Below are positions 1-8,571 of a DNA stretch of 64,000 nt, in pieces (positions within the stretch are counted from its first letter, which is position 1; the number at the start of each line of letters is the position of its first letter). The stretch is from VXNE01 sp965205735 (GTDB lineage Bacteria > Pseudomonadota > Gammaproteobacteria > Pseudomonadales > Azotimanducaceae): contig OZ242179.1 of NCBI GenBank assembly GCA_965205735.1, forward strand, positions 3,410,001 through 3,474,000. The letters run 5' to 3'. The position numbers were made by a program, and so were the translations under genes. Below the pieces are notes generated by a model that was given only the letters and a program-made list of their open reading frames with translations, did not search any database and was not told where the DNA came from.

Positions 1-2
1 TG

Positions 3-356
3 GTCTCCAACGTTGACGACCACCTTCGCAACCATGGATTCCTGCTGCGGGACCGAACCGGCTGGTCGCTATCGCCAGCGTACGACCTGAACCCGACGCC
101 CTCCGATGTGAAGGCAAGAATCCTGTCCACAAACATCGACCTCGACGACGGTACCTGCTCGATCGATCTGGTGCAGAGTACGGCGGGGTACTTCGGAATG
201 AGTCTTGATCGCGCGCGTGAAGTCCTGCGCGAGGTCGCTGATGCCACGAAGCAATGGCGTGCCGTCGCGGGCGATGTCGGAATTCGCCCGCCGCATGTCG
301 ACCGCATGGCAAGCGCTTTCGAACACGACGACCTCGTGGCAGCGCTTGCGCTGTGA
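3..356 (+). CDS. hipA: HipA-family kinase toxin, C-terminal part (5' end outside window)
   Basis: The reading frame enters from the left edge and runs 117 residues to TGA. It begins VSNVDDHLRNHGFLL, matching the HipA catalytic-loop pattern N-x-D-x-H-x-x-N, followed by LSPAYDLNP, the metal-binding segment of HipA kinases. HipA toxins are Ser/Thr kinases that inactivate glutamyl-tRNA synthetase or other targets and are normally held by the DNA-binding antitoxin HipB. No HipB is visible because the upstream part is missing, so whether the toxin is intact cannot be told. The C-terminal helical residues look normal for the family. A second toxin-antitoxin pair follows about 130 bases downstream, so this edge looks like an accessory patch. 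Confidence 0.8.
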   Translation, partial: VSNVDDHLRNHGFLLRDRTGWSLSPAYDLNPTPSDVKARILSTNIDLDDGTCSIDLVQSTAGYFGMSLDRAREVLREVADATKQWRAVAGDVGIRPPHVDRMASAFEHDDLVAALAL

Positions 357-460
357 CAATGCCCCGCGGCGAGGGCGCGTGCCTCACTCGGCGAGCGGTG
401 CTCCGATGATGGCACCGCCGCCAAAACCCATGCCCAAGTCACATTGTTCCTCGACAATGA

Positions 461-492
461 CTCATATGAAGCCTACGATTGATTCATATGAG
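461..492. promoter_or_regulatory. Inverted-repeat operator of the Xre-RES module
   Basis: CTCATATGAA (461-470) and its exact reverse complement TTCATATGAG (483-492) are separated by 12 bases, so the half-site centres are 22 bases apart, about two helical turns. The second half-site contains the likely ATG (488-490) of the antitoxin gene. Xre-type antitoxins usually repress their own operon. The position and symmetry suggest this is the autoregulatory operator. Confidence 0.7.
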
Positions 493-931
493 CGTACCAG
501 CCAGTGAAATAGCGAAAGTCCTGGGCGGAAGGCGTGTGCTCGGCCGTACTGTCAGCAATATGCGCGAACTCGATTCCATCGTCCGTGAAGGCATGCCAAA
601 GAGCGCGTTGGACCGATTGCTCGTGTTTCTCACGGCGCCGAATCGCGGCAAGGATCTGTCCGTGCAGTTGCGCAACAAAATTGTCCCGCGGGCGACCTAC
701 CAGCGTGTTGATCGATTCAATCAGCAAGTCGGTGAAACGACGGAACGCTTGGCACGTCTTTACGCGCTAGCACTGTCGGTGTTCGAGGATGGCACTGCGG
801 CGACGCGGTTTCTGATGAATCCGCATCCCGAACTCGACGATCGTACGCCGTTCGACGTCGCACTCACGGAGATTGGCGGCCGCGAGGTCGAAGAGGTCAT
901 AGAGCGAGGCCTGCATGGCCTCCCCGCGTAA
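488..931 (+). CDS. Xre/MbcA/ParS-type antitoxin (DUF2384)
   Basis: The protein is 147 residues from the ATG at 488 (MSVPASEIAKVLGG); an in-frame TTG at 479 would add three residues. The N-terminal half is a helical Xre-like DNA-binding region. The C-terminal half (ALSVFEDGTAATRFLMNPHP, then a TPFDVALTEIGGREVEEVI segment) is the DUF2384 toxin-binding domain, with the typical L..P.p.L...TP.d...t..G...V...L pattern. It overlaps the RES toxin gene by 17 bases, the usual layout of xre-res operons, where the antitoxin neutralises the NAD-degrading toxin and represses the promoter. The start codon lies inside the proposed operator. Confidence 0.85.
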   Translation: MSVPASEIAKVLGGRRVLGRTVSNMRELDSIVREGMPKSALDRLLVFLTAPNRGKDLSVQLRNKIVPRATYQRVDRFNQQVGETTERLARLYALALSVFEDGTAATRFLMNPHPELDDRTPFDVALTEIGGREVEEVIERGLHGLPA

Positions 932-1397
932 GACTTATACCCGCGCCTACCGGATTGTCAGCCCCAAATATCCTTACTTTGACGGGAGCGGTACCCATCG
1001 TTGGGGAAGTCGCTGGATCAGGCCCGGCCGATGGGTTGTACATGCGGCCGAAACCTACGCGCTCGCCGTACTCGAGAATCTCGTTCATTGGCAGACGAGC
1101 GCCCTACCCCCAAACCTGGTATGCGTGGAAGTGAGAATTCCCAATGAACTCGAGCAGGAACAGCTCGACCCGAAGGATGCGCCGGTATTGTCAGAGATAG
1201 ATTACACCGCAAGCCGCACGATTGGCGATGAATGGTACGATCGCGGCGAGACCGCAGTCCTGTGGGTCCCATCGATCGTATCGCCTTACGAATCGAACAT
1301 CCTGTTTAATCAACGGCACCCTGATTTTTCCAAGATCGTTATTGGTGATCCGATACCAGCACACCTGGACCCTCGGCTCCGGACAATCCGTGATTGA
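915..1397 (+). CDS. RES-domain toxin (NAD+-degrading type II toxin)
   Basis: The protein is 160 residues. RES toxins resemble ADP-ribosyltransferases and deplete cellular NAD+; the name comes from conserved Arg, Glu and Ser residues. The sequence shows YTRAYRI near the N-terminus (Arg), the strand-helix segment HAAETYALAVLENLVHW (Glu), and the C-terminal NILFNQRHPDF motif typical of the family. The ATG at 915 overlaps the antitoxin stop, which suggests translational coupling. Length and motifs are normal, so the toxin looks intact. Position just after a hipA end suggests stacking of toxin-antitoxin modules. Confidence 0.88.
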   Translation: MASPRKTYTRAYRIVSPKYPYFDGSGTHRWGSRWIRPGRWVVHAAETYALAVLENLVHWQTSALPPNLVCVEVRIPNELEQEQLDPKDAPVLSEIDYTASRTIGDEWYDRGETAVLWVPSIVSPYESNILFNQRHPDFSKIVIGDPIPAHLDPRLRTIRD

Positions 1398-1499
1398 TAA
1401 CACGCACGTGCAACAGCCTGACTAACACAACTGAGCCTCCGGACAAGTCGGCGCGGTTCAGGATGCCGCCGAACAGGTGGTGGTGACGAGCCGAGATGT

Positions 1500-1926
1500 A
1501 CCCAATGGGCCCCTATCAGGCTCGACATTTCGCACTTGATCGCCAGCTGGCTGGGGTTTAAATTTCTCGATGTCAGGGTAAGCAATCTGCGCCAGCAGTC
1601 GGCTGAGGAAATCGACGCTCTGGCCGGCCAGCAAAGCAGCGACGGTATACTGCACTATAAATACATGCCCAGAACCGGCGACTGGGGCACAGCCGATGTG
1701 GAATACGCTTGTCTGACGCCGGCAGCTACGCCTAACGCCGTTATCAAAGAGCGCTGGGTGGGCGAAGGCAGCGTGGAGTTCTCATCGCGCGCGTTGGGAG
1801 GATATGCCGACCCAATACAATATCGTGAACGCTTTTTGCGATCTAGAAATCCACGAGTATCGTGGCGCCAGCGTCACCAGAGAATTCGGTGGCAAAGACC
1901 TCAGCGATCAGCGCATTCTGCGTTAG
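1500..1926 (+). pseudogene. Acetoacetate decarboxylase-like protein, frameshifted C-terminal remnant
   Basis: From about 1500 one frame reads LIASWLGFKFLDVRVSNLRQ, then a segment containing YKYMPRTGDWGTADVEYACL and IKERWVGEGSVEF. These resemble the acetoacetate decarboxylase superfamily (YKY-P-TG-WG-ADVEYA and GEGSVEF). At about 1800 the match moves to the next frame: MPTQYNIVNAFCDLEIHEYR, then GASVTREFGGKDLSDQRILR and TAG at 1924-1926. The gene therefore has a frameshift, and no N-terminal half is recognisable upstream. The assignment rests on motif recognition only. The remnant lies just before the IS110 element. Confidence 0.65.
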
Positions 1927-1944
1927 AACTACACTTAGGCAGTG

Positions 1945-2988
1945 CAGAACACACGTACCGATCTCGCTTAATGGGATGGTCCGCCCCGCTTCATTGGAGC
2001 GGCCTCGAAGGCCACAATGACGGTTTTGAACAATCCGACGGAGCGGACCAGGGAAGAGATTACACGAGTGGGGATCGACTTGGGGAAGAAGGTGTTTCAC
2101 GTGACGGCGGTGGACGCCGCCGGGGCGGTCGTGGAGCGCAAGCGCCTGCGGCGCGTCGGGCTGCGGTCGTACTTGGCGCTGCTGCTGCGGGCCCGCGCGG
2201 TGGCGATGGAGGCGTGCGGCAGCGCCAGCCACTGGGGCCGGCTGGCGGCTTGTCACGGCCACCGGCCGCTGCTGATGAGTCCGCAGCACGTGGCGCCGCA
2301 CGTGAAGTCGAACAAGAACGACGCGAACGACGCGGACGCGATCGCGGACGCGTCGGCGCGGCCGACGATGCGGTTCGTGGGGGTGAAGACGGTGCCCCAG
2401 CAGCACATCCAGCAGGCGCACCGGGCGCGGCGGCTGGCGGTGAAGCAGCGGACCGCGCAGGACAACCAGATCCACGGCTTCCTGCTGGAGTACGGCATCG
2501 AGTCGCCGAAGGGCGTCGGGGCGCTGCTGCGGCGGCTGGCGGACGTGCTGGAGGACGCGGAGAACGAGCTGCCGGTCGAGGGTCGGGCGCTGCTTCGGGA
2601 GCTGGGCGACGAGCTGCGGCGCCTGCACGCGCGCGTAGAGGCGTTCGACGCGCGGCTCCTGGCGATCAGCCGCGCGGAGCCGGCGTGCCGGCGGCTGGAG
2701 GCGATCCCGGGCGTCGGCCCGCTGACGTCGACGGCGCTGGTGGCGGCGCTGGTGGCGGCGGTCGGGGACGCGGCGGAGTTCCGCAACCGCCGGGAGCTGG
2801 CGGCCTGGCTCGGCATCGTGCTGCGGCAGCGCTCGACCGGCGGGAAGCCGACGCTGCTCGGCATCAGCAAGCGCGGCGATCGGTATCTGCGCACGCTGCT
2901 GATCCACGGCGCCCGTGCGGCGCTGCGGGCGGCGCCCCGGCGGGGGGACCGCCGCGGCCGGTGGGCGGTCGGCGTGGAGGAGCGCCAC
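1945..2988 (+). mobile_element. IS110-family (IS1111-type) insertion sequence, right end missing
   Basis: The segment holds an IS110-type transposase gene preceded by a short non-coding leader with two small hairpins, one being GGCCT-CGA-AGGCC at 2001-2013 directly before the ATG. The left border is estimated at 1930-1970. The right side stops abruptly near 2985-2990, where the sequence becomes the antisense strand of a TonB receptor gene. IS110 elements make no target duplications, so none is expected. In IS1111-type members the guide RNA is encoded in the non-coding end beyond the transposase; that end is absent here, so the copy should be unable to move by itself. Confidence 0.75.
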
Positions 2989-3075
2989 TTCGCGCGTCTC
3001 GCCGACCTTCACATCCACATCCGGCAGGTTGAGGAACGCGCCGACGCCACCGCGTCGACGCACGCTTCCCGATAG
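2017..3075 (+). pseudogene. IS110/IS1111 transposase, C-terminus replaced by antisense TonB sequence
   Basis: The 352-codon ORF starts MTVLNNPTERTREEITRVGI. The DEDD RuvC-like catalytic domain is visible: VGIDLGKKVFHV (Asp), AMEACGSASHW (Glu) and KSNKNDANDADAIADA (the Asp pair). The Transposase_20 domain follows (LEAIPGVGPLTSTALVAAL ... KRGDRYLRTLLIHGARA). Family-like sequence ends near RRGRWAVGVEERH at about 2990. The last ~28 residues (ARLADLHIHIRQ and on) are the antisense of the TonB receptor reading frame. The normal C-terminal tail of roughly 30-40 residues is missing, so the protein is a chimera and probably inactive. Confidence 0.85.
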
Positions 3076-3654
3076 GGTCGCAGCGACCGTGCCCGTCAGG
3101 TTCGCGTCGCCGTGGAAGGCGGCGTTCATGCGTCCGCGGGATCCGACGCGCGCGGCAACCCTTGCGCCCGGGTCCGATCCGGGCGGCGCGGTGACGATGT
3201 TGACCGCGCCACCGATGGATTTCCGGCCGTACAGCGTGCCCTGGGGGCCGCGCAGCACTTCGACGCGCTCGACATTGAACAGGTTCCAGTGTTGGCCCAC
3301 CTGGCGACCGAGGTACACGCCGTCCACGTAAACGCCCACGCCGGGATCGGTGGTGATGAGGTGGTCCTGCATACCGATGCCGCGGATGAACGGATTGGCG
3401 GAAGAGGTATGGCCTGCGGAGAACGTGGTAACGACGAGGTTGGGGACGTGCTTCCCGATGTCCACGAGGTCGGCAATGCCCCGCTTTTCCCGCCCGTCGC
3501 CGTCGAATACGCTCAAGGACACGGGAACCTCGTAGACGCCTTGTTCGCGCTTCGCAGCCGTGACGATCACCTCTTCGATGGCCACTTCTTCGTCCGCTCC
3601 CGCCGCAGTGGGCGCGAGGACCACGCCAGCAAGCGCGGCATGAAGCAGTGCCAC
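2986..3654 (-). pseudogene. TonB-dependent receptor, N-terminal plug only (truncated)
   Basis: From a GTG at 3654 the protein starts MALLHAALAGVVLAPTAAGA, a signal peptide, followed by a TonB-box-like start (EEVIVTAAKREQ). A clear plug domain follows: VPVSLSVFDGDG, NPFIRGIGMQD, VGVYVDGVYLGR and VERVEVLRGPQGTLYGRKSI. After LPDVDVKVGETREVA at about 2990 the sequence turns into the antisense of the IS110 transposase. The whole outer-membrane beta-barrel (normally 500 or more residues) is missing. The frame continues openly to 1843 only because of GC-rich antisense sequence, so no functional receptor is encoded. Confidence 0.85.
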
Positions 3655-3777
3655 CGGGGCGATCCGGATGCAGGAACGTACGCCCGTTCTCGTAGCACCG
3701 TTTCGTCCGGTGCAATTGCCATGCCCCGACCCACCGCTTGGCGCCGATGGCGCCGCGCCCGCTGGTCTGCGCGCGCA

Positions 3778-6054
3778 TCAGGCGTCGGCGTTCTCCCCTT
3801 TGGCGGCGAGCGCGGCGAGGACCTTGGGCGGCGACATCGGCAGTTCGCAGAATCGCAGGCCAACGGCGTCATGGATGGCGTTGGCCACCGCGGCCATGGG
3901 CGGCACGATAGGCACCTCGCCGGCGCCGCGAACGCCGAGCGGGTGGGCGTCGTTCGGCACCTCGACGACGATGGTGTCGATCATCGGTAGATCCGATGCG
4001 ACGGGAACGCGGTAGTCCAGGAAGCCCGGATTCTCCAGGTGGCCGTCTTCGTCGTAGATGTACTCCTCGTTCAATGCCCAGCCGATGCCTTGCGCGACCC
4101 CGCCCTGCATCTGTCCTTCGACGTAGCCCGGGTGAATCGCCCGCCCGGCGTCCTGGACCGCCGTGTAGCGCGTAACGTCCACGCGCCCGGTTTCTTCATC
4201 GACCTCCACGTCGCAGATGTGGGTTGCGAAAGCTGGCGCCGCACCTTGTGCGTTGACCGAAACCTGCACTGCTATCGGGCCGCCGGTGAGCGCGGACTTG
4301 GATGCCAGCTCGGCGAGCGAAAGCGGTTCGAACTCGCCCGCGTTGGAGCCGGCGGGATGCGCGTGGCCGTTCTTCCAGTCGACGGCGGCCACGTCGATGT
4401 CCCAGAGCATGGCGGCCCGTTCGCGCAGTTGCTCCACCATGCGTTCGGCGGCGCGCGAAACCGCCGCGCCAGCCGCGAAGGTCACGCGACTGCCGCCGGT
4501 GCTGGCGCTGTAGCCGATGCTGTTGGTGTCGCCGACCTGCGCGCTGATGTTGCGGTAGTGAATCCCCAGGGTCTCCGCCGCGATGTTCACCATCGACGCG
4601 CGGGAACCGCCGATGTCCGGGTGGCCGGTGGTGATGGCGACGGTGCCGTCTTCGTTGACGTTGATCTGTGCGCTCGACTCGCCGCCCGCGTTCATCCAGC
4701 CGCCGCAGGCGACGCCGCGTCCCTGGCGCCTTCCCTTCGGGGCCGAGTAGTGCGGATGCGACTGGGCGGCGCGAAGGGTTTCCTCAAAGCCGATGCGGCG
4801 GAACGTCGGCCCATATGCCGCCCGCGTGCCTTCCCGGGCCGCATTCATGAGTCGCATTTCGATGGGATCGATGCCAAGTTCGGCGGCCAGCTCGTCGATG
4901 ACAGATTCGACGCCAAACGCCGCGATGGGTGAGCCTGGTGCGCGGTAGGCGTTGCACTTGGGCCGATTCTCCACGACGTCGTAGCCGACCACCTTGACGT
5001 TGTCGATCGCATACGCCGAGAACGCGCAATTCGACGCCCCGCGTATCGGCGAGCTGGGAAACGCGCCCGCCTGAAAGTGAAATGTCGCCTCGGCAGCGGT
5101 GATCCGGCCATCCCGGCGGGCGCCGATCCTGATCGTGTTCGACGAACCGGCGGTCGGGCCGGTGGCGCGAAATACTTCGTCCCGCGTCATCACCATCTTG
5201 ACCGGCGCGCCGGCCTTGCGCGACAGGGTGTAGGCGAGGGGCTCCAGGTAGATGATGGTCTTGCCGCCGAAGCCGCCGCCGATTTCGGCGGGGATGGCGC
5301 GAATATCGGATAGCTTGGCGCCGGTCATTCTGGCCGTTACGTTGCGCACCATGAAGTGGCCCTGGCTCGAACTCCAGATCGTCGCGCGGCCGTCGGGCGA
5401 GACGTCGACCAGGCAGGCGTGCGGCTCTATGTAGCCCTGGTGGACGGGCTTGGTCTTGAACGGTCGCTCGATGATGATGTCCGCTTGCGCGAATCCGGCA
5501 TCGACGTCGCCGAGTGTCAGCCCGGATCGACTTGCGATGTTGGACGGTGCGGACGGTTTGGGATCGACGCCGGCGGTGTACATGAAGTCGTGCAGGACCG
5601 GCGCGTCCGGTTTCATGGCGTCTTCGACATCGATCACCCAGGGCAGCAGCTCGTATTCGACGTCGATGAGGTCGAGCGCGGCGTCCGCGGCGCGGGCCGA
5701 TGTCGCCGCCACCGCCGCCAGGGCATGGCCGGCGTACAGCACCTTGTCGCGCGCCATGACGTTGCGGCTGACGTAGCGCAGATCCTGCGGTCCGGCCGGC
5801 GCCGGGACATCGACCGGGAAGTCGACGAGGTCAGCTCCGGACATGACGGCCCTGACGCCATCGGCGGCGGCGGCACGCTCGAGGTTGATGGACTTGATGC
5901 GGGCGTGGGGGTGGGGGCTTCGGAGTATCTTCCCCCAGAGCATGCCGGGTTGCGCGAAATCCGCGCCGAAGTTCGCGCGTCCCGTTACCTTGTCTTCGCC
6001 GTCGGGTCGGATCGTCCGCTTGCCGATCCACTTGTTGTCGGTTTCGTTCGCCAC
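3778..6054 (-). CDS. Xanthine dehydrogenase-family molybdopterin-binding (large) subunit
   Basis: The 758-residue protein is the molybdenum-cofactor subunit of a xanthine dehydrogenase/aldehyde oxidase-type hydroxylase. Start chosen is the GTG at 6054 (VANETDNKWIGKR) because AGGAGAGG lies six bases upstream; an in-frame TTG at 6096 has no such site. Visible motifs are GKILRSPHPHARI in the N-terminal domain, EIGGGFGGKT near residue 258, CNAYRAPGSP, and the C-terminal GVRGAGE near residue 708, whose Glu is the catalytic base in the family. Such enzymes usually need an FAD subunit and a 2Fe-2S subunit; neither is adjacent, so they must be elsewhere or the gene is an orphan. The substrate cannot be predicted. 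Confidence 0.88.
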   Translation of the reverse strand: MANETDNKWIGKRTIRPDGEDKVTGRANFGADFAQPGMLWGKILRSPHPHARIKSINLERAAAADGVRAVMSGADLVDFPVDVPAPAGPQDLRYVSRNVMARDKVLYAGHALAAVAATSARAADAALDLIDVEYELLPWVIDVEDAMKPDAPVLHDFMYTAGVDPKPSAPSNIASRSGLTLGDVDAGFAQADIIIERPFKTKPVHQGYIEPHACLVDVSPDGRATIWSSSQGHFMVRNVTARMTGAKLSDIRAIPAEIGGGFGGKTIIYLEPLAYTLSRKAGAPVKMVMTRDEVFRATGPTAGSSNTIRIGARRDGRITAAEATFHFQAGAFPSSPIRGASNCAFSAYAIDNVKVVGYDVVENRPKCNAYRAPGSPIAAFGVESVIDELAAELGIDPIEMRLMNAAREGTRAAYGPTFRRIGFEETLRAAQSHPHYSAPKGRRQGRGVACGGWMNAGGESSAQINVNEDGTVAITTGHPDIGGSRASMVNIAAETLGIHYRNISAQVGDTNSIGYSASTGGSRVTFAAGAAVSRAAERMVEQLRERAAMLWDIDVAAVDWKNGHAHPAGSNAGEFEPLSLAELASKSALTGGPIAVQVSVNAQGAAPAFATHICDVEVDEETGRVDVTRYTAVQDAGRAIHPGYVEGQMQGGVAQGIGWALNEEYIYDEDGHLENPGFLDYRVPVASDLPMIDTIVVEVPNDAHPLGVRGAGEVPIVPPMAAVANAIHDAVGLRFCELPMSPPKVLAALAAKGENADA

Positions 6055-6100
6055 GATTCGCCTCTCCTGTTTCGGGCTATTTTCCGGAAGAGCCAACGCT

Positions 6101-8035
6101 TTAGTTTACGGCACTGCCAGGATCGCCGCCGTTCAACAGGTGACGCTCAAGGAACAGCGCCGTCGCTGCCATCAGGTAGTCCCGGTTCACCTTCTTCCGA
6201 AAGCCGTGCCCTTCGTCCCGCGCGAGCACGTACCACACGGGCACGTCGCGCTCGCGCAGGGCGGCGACGATCTGTTCGCTCTCGCTCGCCGGCACCCTGG
6301 GGTCATTCAGCCCCTGGGCGATCAACATCGGTAGTGCGATGCGTCCGACCTGGTTCAGAGGCGAGATGCCCTGCAGGAAGGCGCGCATATCGGGATCCCG
6401 CTCGTCGCCGTATTCCGCCCGGCGCAGGTCCCGCCGATAGCCCTGCGTGTTCTTGAGGAACGTGACGAAGTTGCTGATGCCAACACGTTCGACGCCGGCC
6501 CGGAGGCGATCACCGAAATGCACCAGGGAGGCGAGCACCATGTAGCCGCCGTAGGACCCACCCGTGACGGCGACGCGTTCCGCGTCGAGGTCGCTCCGGG
6601 AGGCGACCCAGTCCAGCAGCGCACCGATGTCCCTTACGCTGTCCTCTCGCCGGTAGCCGTTGTCGAGTTTGAGGTACGCCTTGCCGTAGCCGGCGGAACC
6701 GCGCACGTTGGGCGCGACAACTGCGATGCCCAAACCATTGACGAAGAACTGCGTCGAATAGGAGAAGCGGGGTCGATACTGGCTTTCGGGTCCCCCATGG
6801 ATGTCTATCAGGACGGGATGCGGGCCGTCGCCGGTTGGCAGGTAGACGAACGCGGGGATCGCGCGGCCGTCGAAGGTGGGGTAGCGGATCAGTTCCGGCT
6901 CCGCCATATCCTCCTCGCGCAGGCCGCCAGGTTCGCTCCGGGTCCAGCGCGTGAGCGCGATGTCGGCAAAGTCGATGCCGTAGACGTCCGTCGGCGCGGA
7001 GGCCCGGTTCACCGCAAAGCCGAGCTGGCTGCCGTCGGGCGAGAATTTCAGGGAGTAGTAGATGCCGCTCGGCAACTCGGGCAGGGGAACCGGCGCCATG
7101 TCGGGCAACGCCAGAACGCGCAGGCGACTGATGCCGTCTTCGTTGATCGTGAAGGCGAGACGGTTGCCCCTGATCGCGAATTGTTCGACGCCCCATCGCG
7201 AATCCTCGGCAACGACATTGATCGCGCCGTCGGCGCGCCGCATCCTGCGCAGGGCGACGGCCTCGGCGTGCATGTCCGAGGCGAAGAATACGTAGTCGCC
7301 GGTGTTGTCGTATTGGGCATCGATGATCGCGGCGGGCGGTGCGTCGGACAATAGCTGCGTTGTCGCTCCGGTTCGAAGCTCCACCTCGTACAGATAGGAC
7401 TCGTTGATGGAGACGTATCGGATGGCGAGCAGGTGTTCCCCGTCCGGCGACCAGTCGGCGGCGCGCCAACCGGATCCCCCGGCGGCAAGGGCGACCGTCG
7501 TGGTGCCGGCGAGATCCTGAATGTGGATGTCCCAGTCCGTGCCGTTGCGTTCCGTCGTCGTGTACGCGAAATGCCGGCCGTCTTTCGACCAGACGACGTT
7601 GGAATAGCGGGACTTCCCGTCCGTCAGCAGCACCGAGTCCCCGGTGGCCAGGTCGAACCGGAAGAGCTGATAAAACTCCGAGCCGCCGGTGTCCCTGGCG
7701 TAGACAAAGCCCTCCGGGGCCGGCTTCGGGCTGACGTGTGCGGCGCCCACCGGCTCGTTGAAGAACGTGAGTTGGCGGCGAGCCCCCATGGGTATCTCCA
7801 CCCGGTGGAGCTGCGTCGTATTGCCGAAACGCGTGCCGATGAGAATGCCGTCGCCGATCCAGCCGAGAAAGTTCGCCTGCCGGGTGTTCTGGTACGGCCG
7901 AAGTCTTGAGAGAAACTCCTGGGGAACCGGCGGCACGCCTTCAATTTCGAGTTGTCCCAGAACGACACGCTGGGCTGGTTGCGCGTCGGCCCAGCCGCAG
8001 GCGAGCGCCGCGCAGACGGCGAGCCAACGCAACAT
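6101..8035 (-). CDS. S9 family serine peptidase (prolyl oligopeptidase / dipeptidyl peptidase type), exported
   Basis: The 644-residue protein starts at the ATG at 8035 with a signal peptide (MLRWLAVCAALACGWADAQ), so it probably acts in the periplasm. The N-terminal two thirds are beta-propeller-like repeats (WSKDGRHFAY, WSPDGEHLLA, FSPDGSQLGF). The C-terminal alpha/beta hydrolase domain carries the nucleophile in GGSYGGY (Ser near residue 495), an Asp in GLNDPRVP and a His in DEGHGF. It likely cleaves short peptides from proline-containing or similar substrates. It lies between a molybdenum hydroxylase gene and folA on the same strand with no clear functional link. Confidence 0.88.
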   Translation of the reverse strand: MLRWLAVCAALACGWADAQPAQRVVLGQLEIEGVPPVPQEFLSRLRPYQNTRQANFLGWIGDGILIGTRFGNTTQLHRVEIPMGARRQLTFFNEPVGAAHVSPKPAPEGFVYARDTGGSEFYQLFRFDLATGDSVLLTDGKSRYSNVVWSKDGRHFAYTTTERNGTDWDIHIQDLAGTTTVALAAGGSGWRAADWSPDGEHLLAIRYVSINESYLYEVELRTGATTQLLSDAPPAAIIDAQYDNTGDYVFFASDMHAEAVALRRMRRADGAINVVAEDSRWGVEQFAIRGNRLAFTINEDGISRLRVLALPDMAPVPLPELPSGIYYSLKFSPDGSQLGFAVNRASAPTDVYGIDFADIALTRWTRSEPGGLREEDMAEPELIRYPTFDGRAIPAFVYLPTGDGPHPVLIDIHGGPESQYRPRFSYSTQFFVNGLGIAVVAPNVRGSAGYGKAYLKLDNGYRREDSVRDIGALLDWVASRSDLDAERVAVTGGSYGGYMVLASLVHFGDRLRAGVERVGISNFVTFLKNTQGYRRDLRRAEYGDERDPDMRAFLQGISPLNQVGRIALPMLIAQGLNDPRVPASESEQIVAALRERDVPVWYVLARDEGHGFRKKVNRDYLMAATALFLERHLLNGGDPGSAVN

Positions 8036-8039
8036 GCGC

Positions 8040-8543
8040 TTACCTCGTTCTGTCCAGCACGCGGATGGAAAAGGACAAGGCGTGCTCCTCGTCCGCATCG
8101 AAGTCCTCCTTTGCGACGAGCGCGAATTGCGACGGATCGTACGGCGGGAAAAAGGTGTCCCCCTCGATGTCCGCGTCGATCAGCGTTTCATAGAGCCGGT
8201 CCGCGCGCGGCAGCGCCAGGACGTAAATCTCGGCGCCGCCGATGACGAAACACTCGTTTACCCCGTCGATGAAGCATTGGTTCTCAGCCACATTCAGTGC
8301 CGCGTCCAGATCCGCAACTGTCCGGGCGACATCGTGCGCGAATCCCGAACGCGTGAGGACGATGTTTGTGCGGCCGGGCAGGGGATGGCCCACCGATTCG
8401 AACGTCCGGCGACCCATGATGACGGGTCTGCCCATGGTGATGGATCTGAAGAAGGCGCTGTCCTTCGGCAACCGCCAGGGCAGCCGGTTGTTCCGGCCGA
8501 TGACGCGGTTGCGGGACATGGCCCAGATCAGGGAAACCTTCAT
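8040..8543 (-). CDS. folA: Dihydrofolate reductase
   Basis: The 167-residue protein reduces dihydrofolate to tetrahydrofolate with NADPH. Family motifs are clear: SLIWAMSRNRVIGRNNRLPW at the N-terminus, PVIMGRRTFESVG, LPGRTNIVLTR, and CFVIGGAEIYVLALPRADRL, the conserved glycine-rich NADPH site. The length is that of chromosomal FolA. It sits downstream of lgt on the same strand (28-base gap) and about 1.7 kb from thyA, whose reaction produces the dihydrofolate that FolA recycles. It is separated from the S9 peptidase gene by only four bases. Confidence 0.96.
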   Translation of the reverse strand: MKVSLIWAMSRNRVIGRNNRLPWRLPKDSAFFRSITMGRPVIMGRRTFESVGHPLPGRTNIVLTRSGFAHDVARTVADLDAALNVAENQCFIDGVNECFVIGGAEIYVLALPRADRLYETLIDADIEGDTFFPPYDPSQFALVAKEDFDADEEHALSFSIRVLDRTR

Positions 8544-8571
8544 GGCGACCGAGTGGCGCGGGGGATTGGCG

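Noticed and set aside
1843..2985. TonB receptor barrel in the continuation of the plug frame
   Set aside because: The frame is the antisense of the transposase and contains Arg/Gln/Pro-rich sequence with no beta-barrel pattern.
1536..3032. One 498-codon protein across the decarboxylase remnant and IS110
   Set aside because: Only the first ~90 codons resemble a protein family; the rest is an out-of-frame, Arg/Gly/Ala-rich reading of the transposase gene.
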